Below are positions 10,017-18,347 of a stretch of 64,000 bases of DNA, piece by piece. The translations under genes and the position numbers were made by a program. Where the stretch lies: NCBI GenBank assembly GCA_963662905.2, contig CAXXFD010000004.1:248001-312000 (forward strand), read 5' to 3'. The notes under the pieces were generated by a model. It saw nothing but the letters and a program-made list of their open reading frames with translations, ran no database searches and had not been told where the DNA came from. Position 1 is the stretch's first letter; every line of letters starts with the position of its first letter. Origin of the DNA: G963662905 sp963662905. Its GTDB lineage: Bacteria; Bacteroidota; Bacteroidia; Bacteroidales; WRLA01.

Positions 10017-10349
10017 TTATTTCTTTTGATTCATCTGAGCATCAACGCCACCCATTGAAACGGCAGAGCGTTCCACCTTCAGGCGACCCTGTCCTTCGGT
10101 TTCGAGGATAATGGCAGTTTCCATAATTTCAAGGATTTTCCCATGGATTCCTCCGATAGTCACTACTTTATCACCTTTTTTCAGGCTTTCACGAAATTTA
10201 CGCTCATCCTTCGATTTTTTCATTTGAGGACGGATAAAAAAGAGGTAAAAAACCACAATAATCAGACCCAGGAAAATAAATGAAGACCATGGGTTTTGTT
10301 CTTCCCCGCTTTGGGGCATCATTAAAAAAATACTTGCAATCGTTGTCAT
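10017..10349 (-). CDS. yajC: Preprotein translocase subunit YajC
   Basis: A small inner-membrane accessory subunit of the Sec translocon that associates with SecDF. 110 residues with a single hydrophobic segment (about 22-42, 'SFIFLGLIIVVFYLFFIRPQ'), the diagnostic 'FFIRPQMKKSKDERKFRE' cytosolic start, then the small 'GDKVVTIGGIHGKILEI' beta domain. It is 12 bases downstream of the DUF1573 lipoprotein gene and upstream of ybbR. Confidence 0.94.
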   Translation of the reverse strand: MTTIASIFLMMPQSGEEQNPWSSFIFLGLIIVVFYLFFIRPQMKKSKDERKFRESLKKGDKVVTIGGIHGKILEIMETAIILETEGQGRLKVERSAVSMGGVDAQMNQKK

Positions 10350-10361
10350 AATAATGTTTGA

Positions 10362-10817
10362 TTAATTTTCAGGTATAATAACTTCCGCCTTGATGCGCAA
10401 AATTTTGGTATTGGGCTGCGCATTGGACAATACGGTAACGCTTTTGTTTTGATAACCTTTGCGTCCGGAGCTGTTAAAGCTCACCTCCACAATCCCTTCT
10501 TCACCCGGTTTAACAGGTGTTTTGGGATATTTGGGAACGGTACAGCCGCAACTTGATGACACTTTGGAAATCAGCAGGTCGGCTTTGCCGGTATTTTTAA
10601 ATTTAAAGCTATAAGAAACGATTTCCCCACGGATTACCCGTCCAAAATCGTGAAAATTTTCTTCAAATTGAATAACCGGTAAATTGGCCGTTTCTTTTGA
10701 GTCCGCACTTATGGGATTATTCACCAAATCCGGTGAAAGCTTGCCTTTTTGATCAGAGTTTCCACAGGCAGCCATCAGGAAAACCAGCAATACAATTAAA
10801 TAATTTGTCTTCTTCAT
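10362..10817 (-). CDS. DUF1573 lipoprotein
   Basis: A 151-residue predicted lipoprotein. The chosen start at 10817 gives a signal peptide with lipobox 'LMAAC'; the longer reading frame from 10856 adds 13 residues that do not look like a signal sequence. The mature part is a DUF1573 immunoglobulin-like domain with 'FEENFHDFGRV', 'FKNTGKADLLIS', the hallmark 'SSCGCTVP' and 'VSFNSSGRKGYQNKS'. Exact function is unknown; such domains are abundant in Bacteroidota envelopes. It is first in the DUF1573-yajC-ybbR-coaE operon; in many relatives nusB precedes it, but none is present here. A second DUF1573 protein is encoded at 40568-41029. Confidence 0.87.
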   Translation of the reverse strand: MKKTNYLIVLLVFLMAACGNSDQKGKLSPDLVNNPISADSKETANLPVIQFEENFHDFGRVIRGEIVSYSFKFKNTGKADLLISKVSSSCGCTVPKYPKTPVKPGEEGIVEVSFNSSGRKGYQNKSVTVLSNAQPNTKILRIKAEVIIPEN

Positions 10818-10904
10818 CTGCAAAATCAGCTTATAAAAACATACGAAAGCATTCATTATCAGGCATAAATGCAGTCGCTATAATTTCATTTTCCGCCTGA
10901 AGTG

Positions 10905-10912
10905 CAAAAGTA
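10905..10912 (-). promoter_or_regulatory. Candidate -7 box for the DUF1573-yajC-ybbR-coaE operon
   Basis: On the minus strand the sequence TACTTTTG, followed by CAC, matches the Bacteroidota -7 consensus TAnnTTTG and lies about 90 bases upstream of the DUF1573 start. No good TTTG -33 element is found 19-21 bases further upstream, so this is a half-supported promoter. Confidence 0.4.
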
Positions 10913-11027
10913 GCAATTTTTCTGCTCTGGCGAATCCTTCTGTTTTTCAAAATCCTAACAATAAAAAACAAGTATGCAGGAAATTAGAGTTTTTTTTGTA
11001 ACTTGCAGGGAAGAAAACCCTAAGCTT

Positions 11028-12893
11028 ATGAAGACCACTATTCGACGCCAGGATATCCGTTTTTATCCTGACCCAAAACGGGTAATTGCACGGTTCTTTT
11101 TTCCCGGCCCGGAAGAGCGGGTCGCATCCATAATCCAGAAAGTAATAAAGATGCCCGAAGATTCTGCAAAGCTGATGTTGAATCAGACATTACGGGAATT
11201 TTCAAACCGTCACCGCAATATTACACGGATTTTCGGGAAACATTTCAAGCATGTGCGCCATATTATAACGCATCAGATAAAAATTGATCCCGATAGCATT
11301 CCGGATTTTAAGCAACTGCTTATCGGCGCATATTTTACCAGCGAATACAGCATTGAGTCGGCTGCTTTTTTTAATCCCAGTATGGTAGAAGATCCCGATC
11401 AAACAAATCTGGAGGGAGGCGAAAAAAGGGTAATCGTAAGTTTCCGGGCGACCGGCGAAGGCCATATCAGCTCTATTGTTTTTCGCAACGGCATTGTAAA
11501 CCGCGAAGGCATGATCCGTTTTTCGGATGCCGGAAGGATGGTGGACGAAGCCGAAGCTGTAAAAAACTGCCAGTATGAGAAAAAAGTTTTCCTCAGCAAA
11601 CTGCAGGAAATGAACATCCAGAAAAAAATTATTTTTCAGGTGATGGATAAGCTGGGGGATCATTTTGATTATCAGCAACTCGATGACAGCATCCGGCAAA
11701 TCCGCGAAGAAGCCAACATGACCCATTCCAAGGAAAATGTGCTTGATGCGATGAAATGGCTGGCGGATTCACATTATGAGATTTCTTTTTCCATGGATAC
11801 CGACATCAGCCAAAGGGTGATTTTTCCACTTACCGCCACCGAAAGCAACGGCATTGAGGATGCACGTTTTGTGCGCTTTACTGATGATGACGGCAGCATA
11901 CGCTATTACGCCACTTACACGGCATATAATGGTTTTGCCATCCTGCCCAAGCTGGTGATGACGGAAGATTTTTACAACTTCAAAGTGATGCCGCTGCACG
12001 GAAAATACGCCCAAAACAAAGGGATGGCGCTTTTTCCTCGGAAAATCAATGGCAAATACGCAATGGTTTCCAGGCTGGACGGCATCAACAATTACATCAT
12101 GTTCAGCGATAATGTAAATATTTGGGAAGAGGCCAGTATTTTGCAGCAACCAAAATATCCATGGGAATTTATACAGATCGGCAATAGCGGTTCCCCAATC
12201 GAAACAGAGGAAGGCTGGTTGCTGGTTACTCACGGCGTTGGCACCATGCGTAAATATTGTTTGGGCGCTGTTTTGCTCGACAAAAATGATCCGACCCGCA
12301 TCATTGCTGAACTGACAGAACCCCTACTGATGCCCAACGAAGAAGAACGCGAAGGCTATGTGCCCAATGTAGTTTATAGCTGCGGCTCCATTATTCACGA
12401 AGGGCGACTGATCATCCCTTATGCCATGTCGGACACAGCCAGCACCATTGCATCCATTGAGCTAAAAGCGCTCTGGGACAAAATGAAACCCATCAGTTCA
12501 AGCGTATTCAAAACCAATGGCCAGGAAAAAATTCTTTTGGTTGAGGACGACCCTGTGATGCAAAGGGTTGTTTCTGAGCTGCTGCGCAACGAACATTATG
12601 AAGTGGATGTGGCATCGGACGGGATCAATGCCCTGATGAATATTGCTAAAACGAAATACGATATCATTTTGTCGGATGTTCAGATGCCCAATTTTAACGG
12701 CTTCCAGCTGCTGGAATTCATGAATGAGAAAAAAATTAATATTCCCGTGGTCTTTATCACAGGTTCATCAGATCATGACCTGGAAGTAAAAGCGCTTCAA
12801 TTGGGTGCTGTTGAATTTCTCAAAAAGCCCGTAGATCCGGAACTACTGATTTTAAGGATGAAAAATTTGCTCAAACAACATAAAGCAGGTTAA
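11028..12893 (+). CDS. GH130 glycosidase/phosphorylase fused to a response-regulator receiver domain
   Basis: A 621-residue two-part protein. Residues about 1-490 resemble the long-form GH130 family (beta-mannoside phosphorylases/hydrolases): an alpha-helical N-terminal extension ('RQDIRFYPDPKRVIARFFF'), then a five-bladed propeller with the family motif 'GIEDARFVRF', whose Asp near residue 278 should be the catalytic acid, and 'MVSRLDGINNYIMF'. Residues about 500-621 are a complete receiver: acidic pair in 'LLVEDDPVM', phosphoacceptor Asp in 'ILSDVQMPNF', Thr in 'FITGSSD' and Lys in 'FLKKPVD'. No signal peptide, so it is cytosolic. Start: the ATG at 11028 gives the conserved 'MKTTIRRQDIRF'; the ATG at 10974 would add 18 poorly fitting residues. 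It faces the GT4-toroid gene. The receiver implies that turnover of a cytosolic glycan could be switched by phosphorylation. Confidence 0.82.
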   Translation: MKTTIRRQDIRFYPDPKRVIARFFFPGPEERVASIIQKVIKMPEDSAKLMLNQTLREFSNRHRNITRIFGKHFKHVRHIITHQIKIDPDSIPDFKQLLIGAYFTSEYSIESAAFFNPSMVEDPDQTNLEGGEKRVIVSFRATGEGHISSIVFRNGIVNREGMIRFSDAGRMVDEAEAVKNCQYEKKVFLSKLQEMNIQKKIIFQVMDKLGDHFDYQQLDDSIRQIREEANMTHSKENVLDAMKWLADSHYEISFSMDTDISQRVIFPLTATESNGIEDARFVRFTDDDGSIRYYATYTAYNGFAILPKLVMTEDFYNFKVMPLHGKYAQNKGMALFPRKINGKYAMVSRLDGINNYIMFSDNVNIWEEASILQQPKYPWEFIQIGNSGSPIETEEGWLLVTHGVGTMRKYCLGAVLLDKNDPTRIIAELTEPLLMPNEEEREGYVPNVVYSCGSIIHEGRLIIPYAMSDTASTIASIELKALWDKMKPISSSVFKTNGQEKILLVEDDPVMQRVVSELLRNEHYEVDVASDGINALMNIAKTKYDIILSDVQMPNFNGFQLLEFMNEKKINIPVVFITGSSDHDLEVKALQLGAVEFLKKPVDPELLILRMKNLLKQHKAG

Positions 12894-12898
12894 GATAT

Positions 12899-12973
12899 GC
12901 CCGTAAGGTCAGGCGTCTGTTCAATGAAAAAAGCATAATATTATTATGCATACAGCGTCCTGATTTTATGGGC
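12899..12973 (+). other. Long imperfect hairpin between convergent genes
   Basis: Arms 12899-12913 and 12959-12973 pair over 15 consecutive positions when read as plus-strand RNA, three of them G-U pairs. After a 3x3 internal loop a further CTG/CAG helix and an inner GCATAA/TTATGC helix continue the stem. Because the wobble pairs become C-A mismatches on the other strand, the element is more stable as plus-strand RNA, i.e. at the 3' end of the GH130-REC message. There is no U-tract, so it may be a 3'-end stabilising structure or a repeat remnant, not a classic terminator. Confidence 0.5.
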
Positions 12974-12986
12974 TTCCTCAAAAACT

Positions 12987-15173
12987 TCATGCCAAATCCG
13001 TAAAAATCTGGGCAGACAAAAGCCACGCAACCAGGCTTTCCGCTCCCTGATTTCGGTTTACAGCGAATTCTTCCAGGCCGTCATTACAGCCACCGGTTTC
13101 CTGATCGTACATAGGAACGAGCAAATCATTTCTTCCCAAAAACCACTCTGCACATATTTCCAACACTTCAAAATCTTCATGCGATTTGGTAAGCTTGTAT
13201 TTCTGGCTATATGCCATTATCATGGCAAGTGCATCAATCGGCTGTTGCCCGAAAGGATCGCGCCATGCGCCCCTTTTCATCCAGCTGCCATTGCCAATTA
13301 ATGATAAATGCCCCGAAAGCATCGTTTGCGAAGTCAAAAATTCAAGGGATTCCAAAGCAACATCACGGCAGGTTTTAGAGGAAATACTCTCTGCGGCCAG
13401 CAGAAGTGCATAGGGCATAATTGCATTGTCATAAGTCAGGATTTCCTCAAACCATCTCCAATCCGGACTGGAATTTCGGCGCCAGGCTTCCAGTAGTTTA
13501 TTGCTTATCTTGTGTATATACATCCTGATTCCTTCATGATCCGGAAAACGCTTAAAAGCCCAGTACAAACCTATCATTGCATTGGACAATCCACGCAGAT
13601 GATGTAGTTTCTCGGTATGCGGCAAAGCCTTGAAAAAAACATCAAGCCCTAGCTGGAAAAGCCCGTCAGAAGGTGGATGTGCAATCAAATATCCCAAAGC
13701 CCAAAGCGTACGGCCAAAGGAATCTTCAGAGCCTGCATGTTCATAAGATTTACGACTGTAATCCAGGAAATTACGGAAATCACCATCCTTATTTTGCACA
13801 TATAAAATATAGCTCAGGTATATAGTAACCAAATCCAGAAAACGTTCATCTTTTTCTTTTTCCCAGGCATTCAATGCCACAATCAGCGCGCGGGCATTAT
13901 CGTCCAGACAATAACCCAGTTTTTTATCAGGTACAGAATAATTGCTGTGTTGAATTATTCCTGTGGTATCTGTCATCCTGAATAAATGCCGGTATGATAT
14001 ATCAGGCATTGTGTAATATCTTTTTTGCGGCTTGTGAAAGCCATTTAAAACTCCTTGCAAAAGATCATAATATCTTTTTCCTGCTTTTTCCCAGCGAATA
14101 GAATACCCATAATCTGCAGAAGCACGGCTGACAGCTTCGCTTTTATCAGGATTCCGAACCGCATCCAAAAAAAGCCCGGAAAAAGTACGGTCATCGCCTA
14201 AAGGGAAAATGTAGCCTCTTCCATTCTCCAGAGCTTCAGCAGCATGCCAGTAAGGACTCGAAAAAACCAAACATCCAGAAGCCATCGCATAAACCAAAGT
14301 ACCGCTGGTAATCTGAGCTTCGTTGAGGTAGGGAGTTACATAAAAATCAGCAGCTTTCAGATAGCGCACAAGATTTTCTTCGGAAACATATTCATCAATA
14401 AAAACCAAATGTCCTTCAACGCCAAGTTGATTTGCTGTTTGCATCAAAAATTCGCGATACTCTTCGCCATGTTCCTTTACAACAGAAGGATGGGTTTTAC
14501 CAAGCACTACATATTGAAAATCAGGTACATGACGGATAATTTCTGGCATTGCCCTGATAACCGTCTCAATTCCTTTGTTTCTGCCAATCAGGCCAAAAGT
14601 AATCAGGCTTTTTTTACCTTCCCAGCCTATTTCCTTTTTCAGTTGGTGATGATCGTAAGCAGAAAAATCAGGAGTTCCATGTTCAATAATATGCACTTTG
14701 GCTTCAGGCACCTTATGTTTCTCCGTAAGTATCCTACGCGCCAGCCGGCTCATTACCACCAATGCAGCGGTTTTTTTAAACACTGCCGACATCACCGCCA
14801 TTTGGTGAAAATCATATCGTTTCAAAACCGTGTGAAGCGTTATGACCACCGGCACATGGACATGCTCCAAAAGTTGCAACAAAAAAACACCACTGCGCCC
14901 ACCGAAAATCCCAAACTCATGCTGGATGAGCAGGATATCTGCATTTTGGTTTATAAATACAGCTGTATCAGAGTAATTTCCCCTGATTTCCTCCTTCAGG
15001 CTCAGGCTTACTGCATTGGGATATTCGTATTCAAAACCCGGATTATCCATAGCAATCACAGTCATTTGGTCGCTTTCAGCAAAGCTTTTCATGATTGCTT
15101 CTCCAAGGTGATGGGTAAAAGTAGCAATGCCACATTTACGTGGGGGGTAATTTCCAAGTAAGCATATTCTCAT
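12987..15173 (-). CDS. GT4 glycosyltransferase fused to an alpha/alpha-toroid domain
   Basis: A 728-residue cytosolic protein. Residues 1-370 form a GT-B glycosyltransferase of family 4: 'GNYPPRKCGIATFTHHL' at the N-terminus, 'QHEFGIFGG' in the acceptor domain, then 'ITFGLIGRNKGIETVIRA' and the nucleotide-sugar-binding 'PYLNEAQITSGTLVYAMASG', where an E-x7-E-like signature is approximated. Residues about 385-728 look like a helical (alpha/alpha)6-type toroid with 'GYCLDDNARALI', 'SEDSFGRTLWALGYL' and 'FGQQPIDALAM', typical of glycan-processing folds. The GH130 protein is encoded convergently 93 bases away; pairing of these two families suggests a shared oligosaccharide pathway, likely mannose-containing. 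The sugar donor and acceptor cannot be read from the sequence. Confidence 0.82.
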   Translation of the reverse strand: MRICLLGNYPPRKCGIATFTHHLGEAIMKSFAESDQMTVIAMDNPGFEYEYPNAVSLSLKEEIRGNYSDTAVFINQNADILLIQHEFGIFGGRSGVFLLQLLEHVHVPVVITLHTVLKRYDFHQMAVMSAVFKKTAALVVMSRLARRILTEKHKVPEAKVHIIEHGTPDFSAYDHHQLKKEIGWEGKKSLITFGLIGRNKGIETVIRAMPEIIRHVPDFQYVVLGKTHPSVVKEHGEEYREFLMQTANQLGVEGHLVFIDEYVSEENLVRYLKAADFYVTPYLNEAQITSGTLVYAMASGCLVFSSPYWHAAEALENGRGYIFPLGDDRTFSGLFLDAVRNPDKSEAVSRASADYGYSIRWEKAGKRYYDLLQGVLNGFHKPQKRYYTMPDISYRHLFRMTDTTGIIQHSNYSVPDKKLGYCLDDNARALIVALNAWEKEKDERFLDLVTIYLSYILYVQNKDGDFRNFLDYSRKSYEHAGSEDSFGRTLWALGYLIAHPPSDGLFQLGLDVFFKALPHTEKLHHLRGLSNAMIGLYWAFKRFPDHEGIRMYIHKISNKLLEAWRRNSSPDWRWFEEILTYDNAIMPYALLLAAESISSKTCRDVALESLEFLTSQTMLSGHLSLIGNGSWMKRGAWRDPFGQQPIDALAMIMAYSQKYKLTKSHEDFEVLEICAEWFLGRNDLLVPMYDQETGGCNDGLEEFAVNRNQGAESLVAWLLSAQIFTDLA

Positions 15174-15410
15174 TTCTCAGGATTTTTTTTAAAAATAGGC
15201 AATTTCCTTTAACCCTGCAAAAGACTGTAAAAACACGCAAAACGCATGAACCAACATTTCCTCCTAATTGTTTGATTCCATGAGAGCAACAATAATTGAA
15301 ATAAGGGCAATGACCTCCTCTTTTGGAGTGAATTCCGTATTTATGCAGTCTTGATACACATTAATCCTAAATATTTTCTAATTTTACGGCATATAAGCGA
15401 CAAGCAGTCT

Positions 15411-16001
15411 ATGAAATACAAAAAAGCACAGGAATATATTCTCAGCAAACTTGAAAGCGATTTAGACAGCAAACTATACTACCATAACATTAGTCATACG
15501 CTTGATGTAATGCAGTCTTCGATGCGCATTGCCGAAGGTGAAGGTATCGGCGATTACGAAAAACAGCTTTTGGAAACAGCAGCGGCCTATCATGACTGTG
15601 GCATGCTCAACACTTATGCCGGCCACGAACAAGCCTCCTGCCTGATCACGGAAGAAGTTTTGCCCGGTTTTGGTTTTTCAAAAAAAGAAATTGAGCGCAT
15701 CAATGCAATGATCATGGCTACACGCCTGCCCCAAAAACCACTCAGCCATCTGGAGCAGATTATATGTGATGCCGACCTGGATTATATGGGACGAGATGAT
15801 TTTTTTATGATTGCGCACAGCCTGCAATTAGAATGGAACCTGCTCAAAGTAAACCCAACCACGCTAACGGAATGGTACAAACTTCAAATTAATTTTGTAG
15901 GAAACCACTATTTCTGGACTAAAACCGCTATAGATACACGACGGAAGAAGAAACTCCAAAACCTTGAAGAAATCACAGAAATCCTGAAGACTTCATTATA
16001 A
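15411..16001 (+). CDS. HD-domain protein (predicted metal-dependent phosphohydrolase)
   Basis: A 196-residue HD-superfamily protein. The metal ligands are His in 'YYHNISHTLDV', the HD doublet in 'AAAYHDCGML' and Asp in 'ICDADLDYMGRDDF'. No attached synthetase or signalling domain. The ATG at 15411 was chosen; a longer frame from a TTG at 15351 adds 20 residues that read as untranslated leader. A paralogue with the same architecture lies at 54785-55402. Substrate unknown; HD proteins of this size often act on nucleotides. Confidence 0.78.
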   Translation: MKYKKAQEYILSKLESDLDSKLYYHNISHTLDVMQSSMRIAEGEGIGDYEKQLLETAAAYHDCGMLNTYAGHEQASCLITEEVLPGFGFSKKEIERINAMIMATRLPQKPLSHLEQIICDADLDYMGRDDFFMIAHSLQLEWNLLKVNPTTLTEWYKLQINFVGNHYFWTKTAIDTRRKKKLQNLEEITEILKTSL

Positions 16002-16106
16002 TCAGGTTTATTTATGTCAAACAATCGTTTTAATTACAACTTAACAATTGGCTCAGGAAACAACACCTACTAAGTCATTGGTTTCCTGAATTTAACAACA
16101 AAGCAA

Positions 16107-18164
16107 ATGGATGCAGCAGAAGCTTTAAAAAGGATTGAAGCACTCTCCAGGGAATTAGAAGAACATAATTATTTTTATTATGTATTGGCTCAGCCCACAA
16201 TTTCCGACTTTTCGTTTGACATGAAGCTCAAAGAACTGAGCGAACTGGAATCCCGTTTTCCTGAATACGCTTTTGACGATTCTCCCACCAAACGTGTAGG
16301 CGGCGACATCACAAAAGAGTTTGCTACTGTTGCACACCGTTTCCCGATGCTTTCTTTGTCCAATACTTATTCCACAGGGGAAATTATAGATTTTCAGCAA
16401 AGGACAAACCGTATGCTGGGCGATAGTGGAGTGGAATATATTTGTGAATTAAAATATGACGGAGTGGCCATCAGCCTGACATATGAAAAAGGCAAACTGG
16501 TTCGGGCGGTGACCCGTGGCGATGGCAGCCAGGGCGATGAGGTAAGCAATAATGTGCGCACCATCAGAAGCATTCCGCTCAGGCTTAAAGGAAATTATCC
16601 TGATTTTTTTGAAATACGTGGTGAGATTTTCATGCCACATAAAGCTTTTAATGAACTCAACCGTCTCAAAGAAGAGCAAGGCGACAAGCCTTTTGCCAAT
16701 CCACGGAATGCGGCAGCAGGCTCGCTCAAGCTTCAGGATTCATCAATGGTAGCCAAAAGAAAGCTCGACTGTTTCCTGTATTATGTTTCCGGAAATGATC
16801 TTCCATTTCAAACGCATCACGAAAGCCTTATGGCCGCCAAAGACTGGGGGTTCAAAATATCGGAATACACAAAAAGCTGCAAAAGCATTTCCGAAATTCA
16901 GGAATTTATTGATTATTGGGACAAAGAGCGCCATAATCTTTCCTTTGATATTGATGGCGTGGTCATAAAAATCAACGATTTTCATCAGCAGGAAGAGCTG
17001 GGATTTACGGCCAAGTCGCCGCGCTGGGCCATTGCATACAAATTCAAAGCGGAGCAGGTTTCTACTCGCCTGCTCTATGTGAGCTATCAGGTTGGCCGTA
17101 CCGGTGCCATTACTCCTGTGGCAAATCTGGAGCCCGTGCAACTTGCAGGAACGACCGTAAAACGGGCATCTTTGCATAATGAAGACATCATCAACAGCCT
17201 CGACCTGCACGAAAACGATACGGTTTATGTAGAAAAAGGCGGAGAAATCATTCCGAAAATAGTAGGTGTGGACATCAAGCAAAGGGATAATCAATCAGAA
17301 AAAGTCAGATTTATACGCGAATGCCCTGAATGCGGTGCCCCACTGAAAAAAAATGAAGGAGAAGCCGCATGGTATTGTCCGAACGAATTTGCCTGCCCAC
17401 CACAGATTAAAGGCCGCATCGAGCATTTTGTTGGACGCAAGGCCATGGATATTTCCAGCTTAGGCGAAGGCAAACTGGATATTTTATATCAAAAAGGGCT
17501 TATCGAAAACATAGATGATCTCTACCAACTGAAATCCGACGAGCTGCTGGGCATTGAAAAAAGCTACAAAGACGAGGAAGAAGGCACAGAACGTATTGTT
17601 CGCTTCCGCGAAAAAACAGTACAAAATATCCTGGACGCCATTGAAGAATCTAAAAAAGTTCCGTTCGAAAGGGTGTTGTTCGCTTTGGGCATCCGCCATA
17701 CAGGCGAAACAGTAGCAAAAACACTGGCGCAGCACTTTGGTTCCATTGACAAACTCATGGAAGCCAGCGAAGAAGAACTGATCAACATCACTGAAATAGG
17801 ACCCAAAATCGCCGAAAGTGTATCGGATTATTTTCGCTCCGAACGGAATCAAAAAATTATTGAAAACCTCAAAAATGCGGGCCTAAAATTTGAAATTGAA
17901 GTTATTGAGAAGAAAACCAATACGGTAAAACCGCAAATAGAAGGAAAGAAATTTGTGGTAAGCGGTGTTTTTCAAAACTTTAGTCGCAACGGAATCAAAG
18001 AAACCATTGAAGAAGCCGGCGGGATCAACCAAAGCAGTTTATCCACAAAAACAGATTTTTTAGTCGCCGGAGACAAAATGGGACCTTCAAAAAAAACAAA
18101 GGCAGAAAAGCTGGGAATTAAGATACTGGATGAAAATGAGTTTATAAATATGCTGAAAAACTAG
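16107..18164 (+). CDS. ligA: NAD-dependent DNA ligase
   Basis: Seals nicks in duplex DNA during replication and repair using NAD+. 685 residues, normal length. Domain order is as expected: Ia domain ('HNYFYYVLAQPTISDFSFD'), adenylation domain with the AMP-accepting Lys near residue 116 in 'CELKYDGVAI' and 'TRGDGSQGDEVSNNVRTI', OB fold ('VGRTGAITPVANLEPVQLAG'), a four-Cys zinc finger ('CPECGAPL' then 'CPNEFACPP'), helix-hairpin-helix repeats, and a C-terminal BRCT ('GKKFVVSGVFQNFSRNGI'). Monocistronic; flanked by an HD protein and an outer membrane protein. Confidence 0.97.
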   Translation: MDAAEALKRIEALSRELEEHNYFYYVLAQPTISDFSFDMKLKELSELESRFPEYAFDDSPTKRVGGDITKEFATVAHRFPMLSLSNTYSTGEIIDFQQRTNRMLGDSGVEYICELKYDGVAISLTYEKGKLVRAVTRGDGSQGDEVSNNVRTIRSIPLRLKGNYPDFFEIRGEIFMPHKAFNELNRLKEEQGDKPFANPRNAAAGSLKLQDSSMVAKRKLDCFLYYVSGNDLPFQTHHESLMAAKDWGFKISEYTKSCKSISEIQEFIDYWDKERHNLSFDIDGVVIKINDFHQQEELGFTAKSPRWAIAYKFKAEQVSTRLLYVSYQVGRTGAITPVANLEPVQLAGTTVKRASLHNEDIINSLDLHENDTVYVEKGGEIIPKIVGVDIKQRDNQSEKVRFIRECPECGAPLKKNEGEAAWYCPNEFACPPQIKGRIEHFVGRKAMDISSLGEGKLDILYQKGLIENIDDLYQLKSDELLGIEKSYKDEEEGTERIVRFREKTVQNILDAIEESKKVPFERVLFALGIRHTGETVAKTLAQHFGSIDKLMEASEEELINITEIGPKIAESVSDYFRSERNQKIIENLKNAGLKFEIEVIEKKTNTVKPQIEGKKFVVSGVFQNFSRNGIKETIEEAGGINQSSLSTKTDFLVAGDKMGPSKKTKAEKLGIKILDENEFINMLKN

Positions 18165-18347
18165 GCTTATCAGCCAAAGTTTTTCAAGTAGCAATATTCC
18201 ACTACCAAACTGCAATAGTACCAGCAATATACATTCTTCGGGTCATTCTGTTAATAAATTTCAAAGTTTTGTTGATAGAATATTAAATTACAACCATTTA
18301 CGGCCTTGTTTATTTTCTAATTTTATCGACTGATAAACTCGGACCGG

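Noticed and set aside
13186..15161. Long plus-strand frame(s) opposite the GT4-toroid gene
   Set aside because: Composition is typical of an antisense shadow (His/Phe/Lys-rich with no recognisable domain) and the minus-strand GT4 protein has clear motifs.
15351..15410. N-terminal extension of the HD-domain protein from TTG 15351
   Set aside because: The extra 20 residues resemble untranslated leader and the internal ATG at 15411 gives the conserved start.
18318..18325. TAATTTTA as a promoter for the outer-membrane protein, shared with 15379-15386 before the HD gene
   Set aside because: Both copies are in similar contexts (TTTTCTAATTTTA), but neither has a TTTG at 19-21 bases upstream and the last base differs from TAnnTTTG, so they are too weak to list as promoters.
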